DNA of 64,000 nt from Uliginosibacterium sp036017065. Its GTDB lineage: Bacteria > Pseudomonadota > Gammaproteobacteria > Burkholderiales > Rhodocyclaceae. The notes under the pieces are model-generated. The model was not told the origin of the DNA and made no database searches. It was given only the letters and a program-made list of their open reading frames with translations. Of this stretch, positions 17,293 through 26,386 are shown one piece after another (position 1 is the stretch's first letter; the number at the start of each line of letters is the position of its first letter). The stretch spans positions 1,488,001 through 1,552,000 of the forward strand of contig NZ_JAYXHR010000001.1 in assembly GCF_036017065.1 (NCBI RefSeq). Reading direction: 5' to 3'. Both the position numbers and the translations under genes were made by a program.

Positions 17293-17934
17293 ATGGACAT
17301 CGATTTCTCAAGCATCACCGAGTACCAGCGCTACAAGCTGATGGCGAGCCTCATCGTGCCGCGGCCCATCGCACTGGTGACCACTATCGGCGAGGACGGC
17401 ACCATCAATGCCGCGCCCTTCAGCATGTTCAACATGCTGGGCGAAGAGCCACCGCTGGTGATGGTCAGCATCAACCGCGACAAAAGCGGAAAGCTGAAGG
17501 ACACCGCGCGCAACATCCTCGCCAACGGCGAATTCGTCGTACACCTGGCCGACGAGGACATCGCCGAGCGCATGCACCGTTGCGGCGAGCGCCTGCCGGC
17601 GGACATGAGCGAACTGGACCACGTCGGCCTGACGCACTCGCCCTCGCGCGGTGTGCGCCCGCCACGCATCGTCGAAGCGCCCGTGGCCTTCGAATGCAGG
17701 CTGTGGGAAAAGCTGGAGACGCCCAGCCGCCACATCTTCATCGGCCAGGTGCTGTGGCTGCATGCGCGTGAAGGCCTGGTCGACACCGAGAAATGGCGCG
17801 TGCGACTGCAGGACTACTTCCCGGTCGGCCGCTTCGGCGCCAGCTTCTACACCACCACGCGCGACCGCTTCGCGATCAATGCCGATGGCGGCGAGAGCAG
17901 CGCGGACCGCAGCACCACCATCGACGAGATCTGA
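17293..17934 (+). CDS. Flavin reductase-like FMN-binding protein
   Basis: 213 residues of the flavin-reductase-like domain that binds FMN and often supplies reduced flavin to monooxygenases. Seen: MASLIVPRPIALVTTIGEDGTINAAPFSMFN, PPLVMVSINRDKSGKLKDTARNI and EFVVHLADEDIAERMH. ATG at 17293 was chosen over an upstream ATG at 17260 because a GGGACGGA ribosome site lies at a workable distance and the domain begins there. It lies 12 bp before the deaminase gene, so the two are probably co-transcribed. No partner monooxygenase is nearby. A role in purine breakdown is only inferred from neighbours. Confidence 0.85.
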   Translation: MDIDFSSITEYQRYKLMASLIVPRPIALVTTIGEDGTINAAPFSMFNMLGEEPPLVMVSINRDKSGKLKDTARNILANGEFVVHLADEDIAERMHRCGERLPADMSELDHVGLTHSPSRGVRPPRIVEAPVAFECRLWEKLETPSRHIFIGQVLWLHAREGLVDTEKWRVRLQDYFPVGRFGASFYTTTRDRFAINADGGESSADRSTTIDEI

Positions 17935-17946
17935 CGGGAGCACACC

Positions 17947-18459
17947 ATGAGCACGTCTGCGAGCACGCCCACGAACACTTCTCCGCGTCCCTCCACCCAC
18001 GACGTCGACGAGCACTACATGCGCCTGGCCATCGACGCCTCGCGCGCGGCCGTCGCCGAGGGCAACTTTCCCTATGGCGCCACGCTGGTCAGCGCGGACG
18101 GCAAGACGGTTCACGTCTCGCGCAACAGCCAGGTGACTACGCAGGACTGCACCGGCCACGCCGAAGTGGTGCTGGTGCGCGAGGCTGCGCAGGCGCACGG
18201 CCCGGCAGTACTGCAAGGCGCAACCGTCTATGCCAGTGGCGAACCCTGCGCCATGTGCAGTGGCGCCATGTTCTGGGGCGGGGTATCGCGCGTGGTGTAC
18301 GCCATGTCCGCGACCACCATCAATGAACTGGGCGGACCGCCCTGGATGAAGAGCCGCATCCATGACGTGCTGGCCGATGCTTCGCGCCCGATGACGATCG
18401 AAGGCCCGATCCTGGAAGAGGAGGCGACCCGCGTGATGCGCGAGTTCCTCGCACGCTGA
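17947..18459 (+). CDS. Nucleoside deaminase, guanine-deaminase-like
   Basis: 170-residue cytidine-deaminase-fold zinc enzyme, of the small CDA-type guanine deaminase (GuaD) or tRNA adenosine deaminase-like group. The zinc motif is present as HAE (GHAEVVLVRE) and PCAMC (SGEPCAMCSGAMFWGG). The first ~20 residues are a Ser/Thr/Pro-rich tail. A good ribosome site GGGAGCACACC precedes the ATG. Guanine deamination to xanthine would feed the allantoin pathway encoded just upstream. That link, plus the absence of TadA-specific surroundings, favours a catabolic guanine deaminase. Substrate not proven. Confidence 0.85.
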   Translation: MSTSASTPTNTSPRPSTHDVDEHYMRLAIDASRAAVAEGNFPYGATLVSADGKTVHVSRNSQVTTQDCTGHAEVVLVREAAQAHGPAVLQGATVYASGEPCAMCSGAMFWGGVSRVVYAMSATTINELGGPPWMKSRIHDVLADASRPMTIEGPILEEEATRVMREFLAR

Positions 18460-18585
18460 GGCGCGGGAGCGGTGAACAGTGAAGGGCTGAAGGGGCTCGA
18501 TTCATCCCCGGCTGCACGGCGCGGGGAACGCTCTTGGTAAGATCGCGTCTCAGACGACTCTGTCGCATCTGCCAGGAGGTTCCCG

Positions 18586-19308
18586 ATGTCCCTGTCCCGT
18601 CGTCCGTCCCGATTCACGCTCTCCACGTTCTCCGCCTGTACGCTGGCGCTGCTGCTGGCAGCGCCCGTGGCCCGCGCCCAGGTCCCGCCACCGCAGGTAC
18701 CTACCCTCGACCTCTCCGAAGAAGCCAGCCGCACCGTCTCCAACGACATGGCAGCGGCACAGGCCTACGTGGAGATGAGCGACCGCGATCCGGCCGCGCT
18801 GGCGCGCAAGGTCAACCAGCGCAGCACCGAAGTGCTGGCGCTGCTGAAACCCTACAGCCAGGTCAAGGTTCAGTCGGCCGGCATTTCCACCTACCCCGTG
18901 TATGCGCGCAATGGCGGCCAGATCGAAAGCTGGCGCATGCGCAATACGCTGAGCCTGGAGTCGCGTGACATCGCCGCGCTGTCCGAAGCAGTCGGCAAGC
19001 TGCAGGCACTGGCCGCCGTCGACCAGCTGCAGTTGCGCCCCTCTCCCGAGACCTTCCGCAAGGCCCGCGACGAGGCGATGGTCGATGCCCTGAAAGCCGT
19101 CGAAGCCCGCGCAGCGATCGCCGGCAATGCGCTGGGCAAGAAGGTGCGCCTGCGCAGTGTCAGCATCGGTGACAGCGGCGGCCGTCCGCCTGTCATGTAC
19201 CGCCGCGCGCCGATGGCCATGGCTGCGGCCGAAGCGGCGCCTGCCCCCATCGAGGCCGGCGAGACGCAGGTGAGCGTCACCGTCAGCGGCAGCTTCGAAC
19301 TGCAGTAG
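18586..19308 (+). CDS. SIMPL-domain (DUF541) exported protein
   Basis: 240 residues with a clear signal peptide (ACTLALLLAAPVARAQ), so periplasmic. The body is a SIMPL/DUF541 domain (DLSEEASRTVSNDMAAAQAYVEM, AGISTYPVYARNGGQIESWRMRNTLSLESRD, EAMVDALKAVEARAAIAGNALGKKVRL). Members are implicated in oxidative-stress and outer-membrane functions, but no biochemical activity is firmly established. A strong ribosome site CAGGAGG precedes the ATG. The spacing of 13 bp to dtd suggests an operon SIMPL-dtd-NlpC. Confidence 0.88.
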   Translation: MSLSRRPSRFTLSTFSACTLALLLAAPVARAQVPPPQVPTLDLSEEASRTVSNDMAAAQAYVEMSDRDPAALARKVNQRSTEVLALLKPYSQVKVQSAGISTYPVYARNGGQIESWRMRNTLSLESRDIAALSEAVGKLQALAAVDQLQLRPSPETFRKARDEAMVDALKAVEARAAIAGNALGKKVRLRSVSIGDSGGRPPVMYRRAPMAMAAAEAAPAPIEAGETQVSVTVSGSFELQ

Positions 19309-19321
19309 AGAAAGGGACGGC

Positions 19322-19759
19322 TTGATCGCACTCATCCAGCGTGTGCGCCACGCCAGTGTCAGCGTGGCGGGCGAAGAGATCGGCCGCATCGGCCCGGGGC
19401 TGCTGGCCTTCGTCGGCGTGCAGCGCGAGGACGACGAAGCGCGCGGCAAGCGCCTGCTGGAGCGTGTGCTGACCTACCGCGTCTTCGGTGACGATGCCGG
19501 CCGCATGAACCGTTCGCTGCGCGACACCGGCGGCGGGCTGCTGCTGGTGTCGCAGTTCACCCTTGCGGCCGACACCCGCAGCGGCACGCGGGCAAGCTTC
19601 ACGCCCGCGGCCGAACCGGCACGGGCGCAAGCCCTCTTCGACCAGTTCGTGACCCAGGCGCGTGCCGCGCACGCGGACGTTGCCTGTGGGCGCTTCGGCG
19701 CAGACATGCAGGTCAGCCTGCTGAACGACGGGCCGGTCACCTTCTGGCTGGAAGCCTGA
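19322..19759 (+). CDS. dtd: D-aminoacyl-tRNA deacylase
   Basis: Removes D-amino acids mis-attached to tRNA. 145 residues, full length for Dtd. Begins at a TTG codon giving the invariant MIALIQRV start, with AAAGGGA upstream. Active-site motifs SQFTLAAD (SQxT) and NDGPVTFWLE (NxGP) are both intact. The stop overlaps the next start (TGATG), so translation is coupled to the NlpC/P60 gene. Confidence 0.97.
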   Translation: MIALIQRVRHASVSVAGEEIGRIGPGLLAFVGVQREDDEARGKRLLERVLTYRVFGDDAGRMNRSLRDTGGGLLLVSQFTLAADTRSGTRASFTPAAEPARAQALFDQFVTQARAAHADVACGRFGADMQVSLLNDGPVTFWLEA

Positions 19760-20274
19760 TGGCGCGCCCGCCGTTCAGTCGTGTCGCCGCGCTGGCGTTC
19801 GTCTTCCTGTTGTCCGCATGCGGCACCGCGCCGAAAACCTCCACCCCCTCCAGCCCGGCGCCGGGCGTGCGGCTGGACAGCTTCCGCCTGCACGATACGG
19901 CGGACGCCAACGAGATCGTGCTGTACGCGCTCGGCTTGCTGGACACCGGCTACCAGTTCGGTGGCCGCAACCCGGAGGCCGGGCTGGATTGCAGCGGCAT
20001 GGTGAGCTACGTGGTCGAGCAGGTGACGAAACGCCGCCTGCCGCACAACGCCGCGCAGATCGCGTCGCTGACGCGCACCATCCAGCGCAACGAGCTGCGC
20101 CCGGCCGACCTGGTGTTCTTCAACACCAGTGGCAAGCCCTATTCGCACATGGGGATCTATCTCGGCGACGGCAAGTTCGTGCATGCGCCATCCACGCGCG
20201 GCAAGGTGCGCGTGGAACGCATCGACATGGCCTACTGGAACAGCCGCTTCACCGGCGCACGCAGCCTGTTCTGA
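19759..20274 (+). CDS. NlpC/P60 family lipoprotein, putative murein hydrolase
   Basis: 171 residues. Signal peptide with lipobox LSAC (lipidated C21), so membrane-anchored in the periplasm. The NlpC/P60 domain has catalytic cysteine C78 in GLDCSGM, a histidine in YSHMGIYLGDGKF and the following VHAPS. This type cleaves peptide bridges in peptidoglycan. Overlaps dtd by one base. Converges on the VOC gene 20 bp downstream. Confidence 0.93.
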   Translation: MARPPFSRVAALAFVFLLSACGTAPKTSTPSSPAPGVRLDSFRLHDTADANEIVLYALGLLDTGYQFGGRNPEAGLDCSGMVSYVVEQVTKRRLPHNAAQIASLTRTIQRNELRPADLVFFNTSGKPYSHMGIYLGDGKFVHAPSTRGKVRVERIDMAYWNSRFTGARSLF

Positions 20275-20294
20275 GCGCTCCGCGCGCCGTTGCT

Positions 20295-20774
20295 TCAGGC
20301 GAACATCGCGTCGTAGCGTCGCTGCATCTCTTCCGGCGTCACCCGCTCGATCTCGTGGCCGATCATCCACTCGTGGCCGAAGGGGTCGCGGATCTTGCAC
20401 GAGCGTTCGCCGTAGAACTCGTCGGTGGGCGGCCGCAGCATCACCGCGCCCGCGGCGACTGCGCGCGCCGCCAGCGCATCGGCGTCATCGACGTGCAGGT
20501 GGATGGACGAGGCCACGCCGCCCACCGACGGCGGCGCGAGGCAGGAGAACTCCGGGTACTCGTCGCTGAGCATCAATACCGACGGCCCGATGTCCAGCTC
20601 GGCATGCCCGATCCGTCCGCCGGGTTCGACCAGGCGGAAGCGCTCGCGCGCACCGAAGACCTGGATGTAGAAATCGATGGCCGCCGCTGCGTCATGCACG
20701 CGCAGGTAGGGAAACACTTCCTTGATGCGGGGCGCACCGGATGGTGCAGCTTGCGATTCAGACATGGCAGACAC
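20295..20774 (-). CDS. VOC-superfamily (PhnB/glyoxalase-like) protein
   Basis: 159 residues. Two beta-alpha-beta-beta-beta units of the vicinal oxygen chelate fold: VFPYLRVHDAAAAIDFYIQVFGARERFRL, GHAELDIGPSVLMLSDE, SSIHLHVDDADALAARAVAAGA, and IRDPFGHEWMIGHE. This is the PhnB-like arrangement. Members include resistance proteins and dioxygenases, and no specific substrate can be assigned. It lies 117 bp downstream of the AraC regulator on the same strand and may be its target. Confidence 0.85.
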   Translation of the reverse strand: MSAMSESQAAPSGAPRIKEVFPYLRVHDAAAAIDFYIQVFGARERFRLVEPGGRIGHAELDIGPSVLMLSDEYPEFSCLAPPSVGGVASSIHLHVDDADALAARAVAAGAVMLRPPTDEFYGERSCKIRDPFGHEWMIGHEIERVTPEEMQRRYDAMFA

Positions 20775-20891
20775 TCCTCCGTGGAAGGCTTGCCTGCAGG
20801 TTAGCCGCCGGGACGCCGGTGGTCTTGGAAAATTTTCCCGCCCTGCCGCCCCGCTCCGTGCGCCCCCTGCCCGCCGGGCGACGTTCCCTGT

Positions 20892-21818
20892 TCAGGCAGT
20901 GTCCTCCGCGATACTGGTGCTGCCGGGATAGTGGCTGGCGGCGAGGAACTCGCGCGGCGTCAGCCCGCTGAAGGCGCGGAACTCCATGTTCATGTGCGAC
21001 TGGTCGTAGTACCCCGCAGCCAGCGCCAGCTCCGCCAGGGACAGCGGCTTGCCGCCTTGCGACGCGGGCAGCGGGTCCCGCAGGCGCTCCAGCAGGTAGC
21101 GGAAGCGCAGCAGGCGTGCGTAGTGTTTCGGCGACACGCCTACGTGATGGCGGAAGGCCGCCTGCAGGGCATTGCGCGAATATCCCGCCTGTTCGCGCAA
21201 CGCCTCGATGCCGTTGCCGCCATGCCCCGCCTCCATCTGCGCCAGCATCCAGCGCAGACCGGCATCGACGGACGCGGCGGCCTGCAGGCGCCCTGCCAGC
21301 CAGCGGGCGGCAAGGCGGATTCTCGTCTCCGCATCCGGCGCATCCTGGCAACGCTCGCCCAGCATGGCCGCTGCATCCCGCAGCACGTCGTCCAGGTCGA
21401 GGGTCAGGTCGGTGGCTTCGTGAAGCGGGTGGGCCAGTACCGCCTGCGCCGCCAGCGGCCGCAGGCGCAGACCCAGCACGCAGACACGCGAGGAAGGTGC
21501 CTGCACCACGAAGGCCCGGCTGTGCACGCCGGTCACGCAACTGCGGGGCGTCACCACGCTGCGTTCGCCGACGATGTCCTGGTAACGCCCTTCGAATTGC
21601 AGGATCAGTTCCACCGTGCCGCCCGGAAACACCCGCTCGCGCGCCTGCGCCAGGCAGCCGTCGAAGTGCCAGATCAGTTCGACCGCGCCAGCAAGTGGCG
21701 AGGCCGGCGGCGGCACCCACCAGGCGCTGTTCCAGCGGCCTTGGGCGGTGTCGATCTCGCTATGGACGATCGGGGATTGAAGGATCGGACACGATGCCAC
21801 CACGGCCCTCCGGCACAC
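20892..21818 (-). CDS. AraC-family transcriptional regulator
   Basis: About 308 residues. The N-terminal part (WWVPPPASPLAGAVELIWHFDG, FPGGTVELILQFEG) is the small sensor type found in many AraC proteins (DUF6597-like). The C-terminal third is the double helix-turn-helix (EALREQAGYSRNALQAAFRHHVGVSPKHYARLLRF; LAELALAAGYYDQSHMNMEFRAFSGLTPREFL). The true start is uncertain. ATG at 21818 is used, but an internal start near VHSEIDTAQ is also possible. Likely controls itself or the VOC gene. Confidence 0.86.
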   Translation of the reverse strand: MCRRAVVASCPILQSPIVHSEIDTAQGRWNSAWWVPPPASPLAGAVELIWHFDGCLAQARERVFPGGTVELILQFEGRYQDIVGERSVVTPRSCVTGVHSRAFVVQAPSSRVCVLGLRLRPLAAQAVLAHPLHEATDLTLDLDDVLRDAAAMLGERCQDAPDAETRIRLAARWLAGRLQAAASVDAGLRWMLAQMEAGHGGNGIEALREQAGYSRNALQAAFRHHVGVSPKHYARLLRFRYLLERLRDPLPASQGGKPLSLAELALAAGYYDQSHMNMEFRAFSGLTPREFLAASHYPGSTSIAEDTA

Positions 21819-21864
21819 AGACGAACGATGCCGCCCATGCTACGCCGGTCGCCACGGCTGCAGC

Positions 21865-23919
21865 TCAGGCGCGCTGGGCCTCGTTGCGCAACTGGGTGGC
21901 CGCCACACGGTTGCGGCCACCGTCCTTGGCCAGGCGCAGGCTCTGCTCGGAACGCCGCACCAGGGTGTCGGCATCGCTCACGTGGCCGTCGCGGCTGGCT
22001 GCGCCCACGCTCAGCGTGACCTGCACGTGGAGCATGCCGGAGACGATCTCGGCGCGTTCCACCGCTTGCCGCACCCGTTCGCCACAGGCCACGGCGGCCT
22101 CCAGCGGCGTGTCCGGGCAAACGACGAGGAATTCGTCACCACCGCTGCGCGCGATGATGTCCTGACTGCGGATGGCCTGGCGCATCGCCACAGATATCTG
22201 GCGCAACACCGAGTCACCGACCTCGTTGCCGTAGGTGTCATTGACCTTGCGGAACTGGTCCACGTCGATGACCAGGCAGGAGATGGGACGCTGCGTGCGG
22301 GTGGAGGCGCTCCACTCCTGCTGCAGGCGTTCGGCGATGAAACGACGATTGGGGAAACCGGTCAGCGCATCCAGCAGCGCGACTTCCTGCAGGCGCCGGT
22401 TGGTCACCGCCAGTTCGGCCGCGAAGTGACGGATCTCCTCGCGATCGTTCTCGATCTCGCGCTGCAGGGCGGACACGCGCTGGCCGGCGCGGATGCGGGC
22501 AATCAGCAGCTTGGCGCTGATCGGCCTGCCCAGCAGGTCATCGACCCCTGCTTCGAGCGCGGCCACCTGCGCACTTTCGTCGGCGCGCTCGGCCGTCGCC
22601 AGCACGTAGATGTGGCGGCCGATGCGGGTCTGGCGCAAGGTGCGTACGAGTTCTTCACCGCTCATGCCAGGCAGCGCCCAGTCGACGACCAGGATGTCCG
22701 GCTGAAAGTCCAGCGCAGCTTCGGCGGCCAGGTGGCCATCGCGCGCCTCGGCGACGTCGAAGCCAGCCTCCAGCAATACATGCATGACCTGGCGGCGCAC
22801 GCCCTCGTCGTGCTCCGCCACCAGCACGCGCAAGCGCGAGCCGGCGGGCTGTTCCAGCGGGCCGGCGGCGCGGAAGGCGGCGCGGATCTGGGCGTCGTCC
22901 CGTGCTGGGGTTTCCACGTGCACGACGGCAGGCACTTCATTGGCGTCGAGCCCCAGCCCGTCCGGCAAGCCATCGGCATCCTCGGCGGCGGCATCTTCCT
23001 CGTCCTGCGAGGCCTGGCTCAGGTGGGTGAAGGGCGGCATCTTCTGCGCGTGGATGTTGAGCAAGGCGCCCCACTCCACCCATTCCCCGGCCACGTGGTC
23101 GCAGAGGGTGACCATCTGCGGCTCGTCGAAGGACAGGCGGGAGCCCTGAATCAACAGGCGCTTCATGTGCGCCGGCCGTTGCGCATCCGGCGCCACGCAC
23201 AGCTCGCCGAGCTGGCGCGCGGTCGCCAGCGACTGGGTGATGACGTATTCGCGCGAACCTTCGGGCGCAGCGATCGTTGCCGGGTCCTCGTACTGGAACA
23301 CGGCATCGGTAAACAGTTTGGGCAGGCCCCAGTCGGCCAGCATCGCCGAGCCCAGCTCGGCATGGCTCATGGCGAAGGCGCGGCGCTCGGCCTGCATCAT
23401 CGCCAGCGGACCATCGCGTCCGTTCTGCTCGATGAGCTTCGAGTACTCCTGCGGATGCAGGGTCGCCAGCGCCAGTTCGCCCACCCGGGCCAGCAGGCCC
23501 AGGCAGTAGCTCTCGTCGGCGGCCGCCACCCGGGTACGCAAGGCCAGGGCCTGGCTGGTGACCGCCATGGCCAGCGACACCGACCAGAAGCGGCCATAGT
23601 CGAAGGCATCGCAGGCACCGGCGCGGTAATTGGTGAGCAGGGAAAAACCCAGCGCCATGGCGCGCACCGCAGGCAGGCCCAGCACGGTGAGGGCATCCTG
23701 CACCGAGGCGATGGGACGGCGGCCGTAGCCGATGACGCCGTTGGCGGCCTTGATGAGGCGGCCGACGAAAGCGGGGTCCGTGCGGATGACGCGGGCCAGT
23801 TCGGCCATGGAGACATCGTCATGCTGCGTCAGACGCATGATGGCCAGCGCGACGCCCTTGGGCGAAGGCAGATCGCCGGAGGTCTTGAGTTGTTCGAACT
23901 GGCTGAGGTCAATCGGCAT
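21865..23919 (-). CDS. HDOD-REC-GGDEF diguanylate cyclase
   Basis: 684 residues. An HDOD domain (~15-240) is followed by an acidic linker, a receiver-like domain (~362-485) and a GGDEF domain (~515-684). The active-site loop SGGDEF is intact (593-597), and RSQD at 584-587 is a correctly placed RxxD inhibitory site, so cyclic-di-GMP synthesis with product inhibition is expected. The receiver keeps the phosphorylatable aspartate D413 (VVDWALPGMSGEE). Its acidic pair reads E-H, and the conserved lysine is replaced by arginine (GRPIS). Start at 23919 gives MPIDLSQFEQL; an upstream start at 23973 is possible. No cognate kinase is adjacent. Confidence 0.9.
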   Translation of the reverse strand: MPIDLSQFEQLKTSGDLPSPKGVALAIMRLTQHDDVSMAELARVIRTDPAFVGRLIKAANGVIGYGRRPIASVQDALTVLGLPAVRAMALGFSLLTNYRAGACDAFDYGRFWSVSLAMAVTSQALALRTRVAAADESYCLGLLARVGELALATLHPQEYSKLIEQNGRDGPLAMMQAERRAFAMSHAELGSAMLADWGLPKLFTDAVFQYEDPATIAAPEGSREYVITQSLATARQLGELCVAPDAQRPAHMKRLLIQGSRLSFDEPQMVTLCDHVAGEWVEWGALLNIHAQKMPPFTHLSQASQDEEDAAAEDADGLPDGLGLDANEVPAVVHVETPARDDAQIRAAFRAAGPLEQPAGSRLRVLVAEHDEGVRRQVMHVLLEAGFDVAEARDGHLAAEAALDFQPDILVVDWALPGMSGEELVRTLRQTRIGRHIYVLATAERADESAQVAALEAGVDDLLGRPISAKLLIARIRAGQRVSALQREIENDREEIRHFAAELAVTNRRLQEVALLDALTGFPNRRFIAERLQQEWSASTRTQRPISCLVIDVDQFRKVNDTYGNEVGDSVLRQISVAMRQAIRSQDIIARSGGDEFLVVCPDTPLEAAVACGERVRQAVERAEIVSGMLHVQVTLSVGAASRDGHVSDADTLVRRSEQSLRLAKDGGRNRVAATQLRNEAQRA

Positions 23920-24311
23920 GCTGCAACTCCGTGCGGGCCGGTCAGTGCCTATTGGGATTCGTTGGGGGGACACTGCCGGACCATCACCGGAAATTACGGA
24001 TCGCCACGGGGGTAGCTTTAAGGCCAGGCGCGGTTAAACCGCCGTCGCAGGGGTGGAAACGCCGCTCGGAGCGGCATCCTTCCTCGCTTAATCAAAGGCT
24101 TAGCATCCGCCTGGCAAACCGGCACGAATCACTGCCCATGCGGGCAAATGGGCCCGTGGGCGTGCGATCAGGCCTTGTCCGTATGGGCGCGGGATCATTG
24201 CGGCCGCCATAATGCGGCCGCCCGTCCGGATCAGCGGTGGGCCCATGCCCACATGCCGTCAAGGCAGCCAGGGTCCGCGCAGCGTACGCGGGCCGCCTCA
24301 GGAGAACCAAC
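23920..24311. other. Intergenic region, divergent GGDEF and TRAP genes
   Basis: A 392-bp stretch between divergent genes. I see no convincing gene. It holds a hairpin formed by two GCGGCCGC palindromes (24200-24207 and 24214-24221, loop CATAAT), and must carry both promoters. A ribosome site AGGAGAA at its end decides the dctQ start. Confidence 0.6.
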
Positions 24312-24851
24312 TTGAAGCTCTTCTTGCAGTTGGCCCAGGCCATCGACCGGCTTACCCGCGTCTTTGGCTACGTGGCCGCCGCCCTGGTCATGCTCGCCTG
24401 CGTGGTCAGCGCGGGCAACGCCATGAGCCGCTACCTTTTTTCCATCAGTTCCAACGCCTGGCTCGAAGTCCAGTGGCACATGTTCGCCGGCATCGTGATG
24501 CTGGGCGCCGCGTGGACGCTGCGCCAGAACGAGCACGTGCGGGTGGACGTCTTCTACGGTCGCCTGGGGCCGCGTACCAAGGCCTGGGTGGACCTGCTGG
24601 GCCTGCTGGTCTTCCTGATGCCGGCCATGGTCCTGCTGCTCGAAATGAGCTGGCCCTACTTCGTGAATTCCTGGATCTCGCAGGAGACCCAGAACCCGGC
24701 CGGCGGCCTGAAGGTGTGGCCGGCGCGGCTGATGCTGCCGGTGGGCTTCGGCCTCGTCACCCTGCAGGGCATCTCGGAGATCATCAAGCGCATCGCCTAC
24801 CTGCGCGGCGACATCGAGATGGATACCCACTACGAAAGGCCGCTGCAATGA
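24312..24851 (+). CDS. TRAP transporter small permease (DctQ type)
   Basis: Four-helix small membrane subunit of a tripartite ATP-independent periplasmic transporter. About 179 residues if begun at TTG 24312, which sits 6 bp after AGGAGAA. The in-frame ATG at 24237 adds a charged, poorly conserved tail. Conserved features are NAMSRYLFSISSNAWLEVQWHMFAGIVMLGAAWTLRQNEHVRVDVFYGRLGPR and WPARLMLPVGFGLVTLQGISEIIKRIAYL. It overlaps dctM by 4 bp. No DctP binding protein is seen in the window. Confidence 0.93.
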   Translation: MKLFLQLAQAIDRLTRVFGYVAAALVMLACVVSAGNAMSRYLFSISSNAWLEVQWHMFAGIVMLGAAWTLRQNEHVRVDVFYGRLGPRTKAWVDLLGLLVFLMPAMVLLLEMSWPYFVNSWISQETQNPAGGLKVWPARLMLPVGFGLVTLQGISEIIKRIAYLRGDIEMDTHYERPLQ

Positions 24852-26383
24852 CCCTGCTCGAGTGGATGCCGCCGCTGATGTTCAGCGGCCTCGTGCTCTT
24901 CATGCTGCTGGGTTTCCCGGTGGCGTTCTCTCTGGCGGCGCTGGGGCTCGCCTCCGCCGCACTCAGCATCTACATGGGCTTCTTCCCGCCCGAGTTCATG
25001 CAGAGCCTGCCGCTGCGGGTGTTCGGCATCCTGTCGAACGACCTGCTGCTGGCGATCCCCTTCTTCACCTTCATGGGGGCGATCCTCGAACGCTGCGGGC
25101 TGGCGGAGGATCTCCTGGAAGGCACCGGCCAGCTGTTCGGCGGCGTGCCGGGCGGCCTGGCTTACGCGGTGATCATCGTGGGCGCGATCCTCGGCGCCAT
25201 CACCGGCACCGTCGCGGCATCGGTCATCGCCATGGGCATGATTTCGCTGCCGATCATGATGCGCTACGGCTACAACATGCGCATCGCCACCGGGGTGATC
25301 GCCGCCTCCGGCACCATCACACAACTCATTCCGCCGTCGCTGGTGCTGGTGGTGCTGGCGGATCAGCTCGGTCGCTCGGTGGGCGACATGTATGCCGGCG
25401 CGATCGGCCCGTCCATCCTGCAGACGGCGCTGTTCATGCTGTTCATCTTCATGGTGTCGGTGTTCCGCCCGCAGTACGTGCCGCCGCTGCCGGAGGAGGT
25501 GCGCACCCTGCGCGGCTGGCCGCTGTGGCGCCGCGTGCTGTGGGGCATGGTGCCGAGCATCGTGCTCATCTTCCTGGTGCTCGGCACCATCTTCATGGGC
25601 GTGGCCACGCCGACCGAAGCCGGCGCGATGGGCGCGGTGGGCGCCATGCTGCTGGCCGCCATGCACAGGCGGCTCACCTGGCCGCTGGTCCGGCAAGGCA
25701 TGGAGTCGACGATGCGCATCACCGCGATGGTGATCTTCATCCTCATCGGCTCCACCGTGTTCAGTCTGGTGTTCCAGGGCGTGGACGGCGGCCGCTGGAT
25801 CGAGCACCACCTGTCCAGCCTGCCGGGTGGCACCACCGGCTTCCTGATCGCGGTGAACGTCTTCGTATTCTTCCTGGCGTTCTTCCTCGACTTCTTCGAG
25901 ATCGCCTTCATCGTCATCCCGTTGCTGGCACCGGTGGCCGACAAGATGGGCATCGACCTCATCTGGTTCGGCGTCCTGCTGTGCGTGAACATGCAGACAT
26001 CCTTCATGCACCCGCCCTTCGGCTTCGCGCTGTTCTACCTGCGCGGCATCGCACCGAAGGAGGTGAAGAGCAGCGACATCTATCTCGGCGCGCTACCGTG
26101 GGTCGGCCTGCAACTGCTGATGGTGGTGATCGTCATCGCCTGGCCGACGCTGGTCACCGCCTTCCTCGACAAGCCGCTGGACATCGACGTGGACAACGTG
26201 GAGATCAACCTGCCACCGAGTGACCTGGCACCCGCCGAGCAACCCATGGAATTGAACGCACCGGAAGAGGAATCCTCGCCCGAAGCCACGCCGGGAGCGG
26301 AAGGCGCGGTGGCGCCAGAGGGTGGATCGTCCCCCGCCAGTGACGACCCGCTTGAGCGCGCACTCGGCGGCCCGCAACGATGA
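24848..26383 (+). CDS. TRAP transporter large permease (DctM type)
   Basis: 511 residues, 12 or so membrane helices, the transport subunit of a TRAP system. Landmarks: GFPVAFSLAALGL, the long FFTFMGAILERCGLAEDLLEG, GAITGTVAASVIAMGMISLPIMMRYGYN, ATGVIAASGTITQLIPPSLVLVVLAD and GVATPTEAGAMGAVGAM. The C-terminal ~60 residues form an acidic, Pro/Glu-rich cytoplasmic tail longer than in most DctM proteins. ATGA overlap with the small permease. The sequence resembles the family associated with mannitol or chloroaromatic substrates, but substrate cannot be set without the binding protein. Confidence 0.93.
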   Translation: MTLLEWMPPLMFSGLVLFMLLGFPVAFSLAALGLASAALSIYMGFFPPEFMQSLPLRVFGILSNDLLLAIPFFTFMGAILERCGLAEDLLEGTGQLFGGVPGGLAYAVIIVGAILGAITGTVAASVIAMGMISLPIMMRYGYNMRIATGVIAASGTITQLIPPSLVLVVLADQLGRSVGDMYAGAIGPSILQTALFMLFIFMVSVFRPQYVPPLPEEVRTLRGWPLWRRVLWGMVPSIVLIFLVLGTIFMGVATPTEAGAMGAVGAMLLAAMHRRLTWPLVRQGMESTMRITAMVIFILIGSTVFSLVFQGVDGGRWIEHHLSSLPGGTTGFLIAVNVFVFFLAFFLDFFEIAFIVIPLLAPVADKMGIDLIWFGVLLCVNMQTSFMHPPFGFALFYLRGIAPKEVKSSDIYLGALPWVGLQLLMVVIVIAWPTLVTAFLDKPLDIDVDNVEINLPPSDLAPAEQPMELNAPEEESSPEATPGAEGAVAPEGGSSPASDDPLERALGGPQR

Positions 26384-26386
26384 CAG

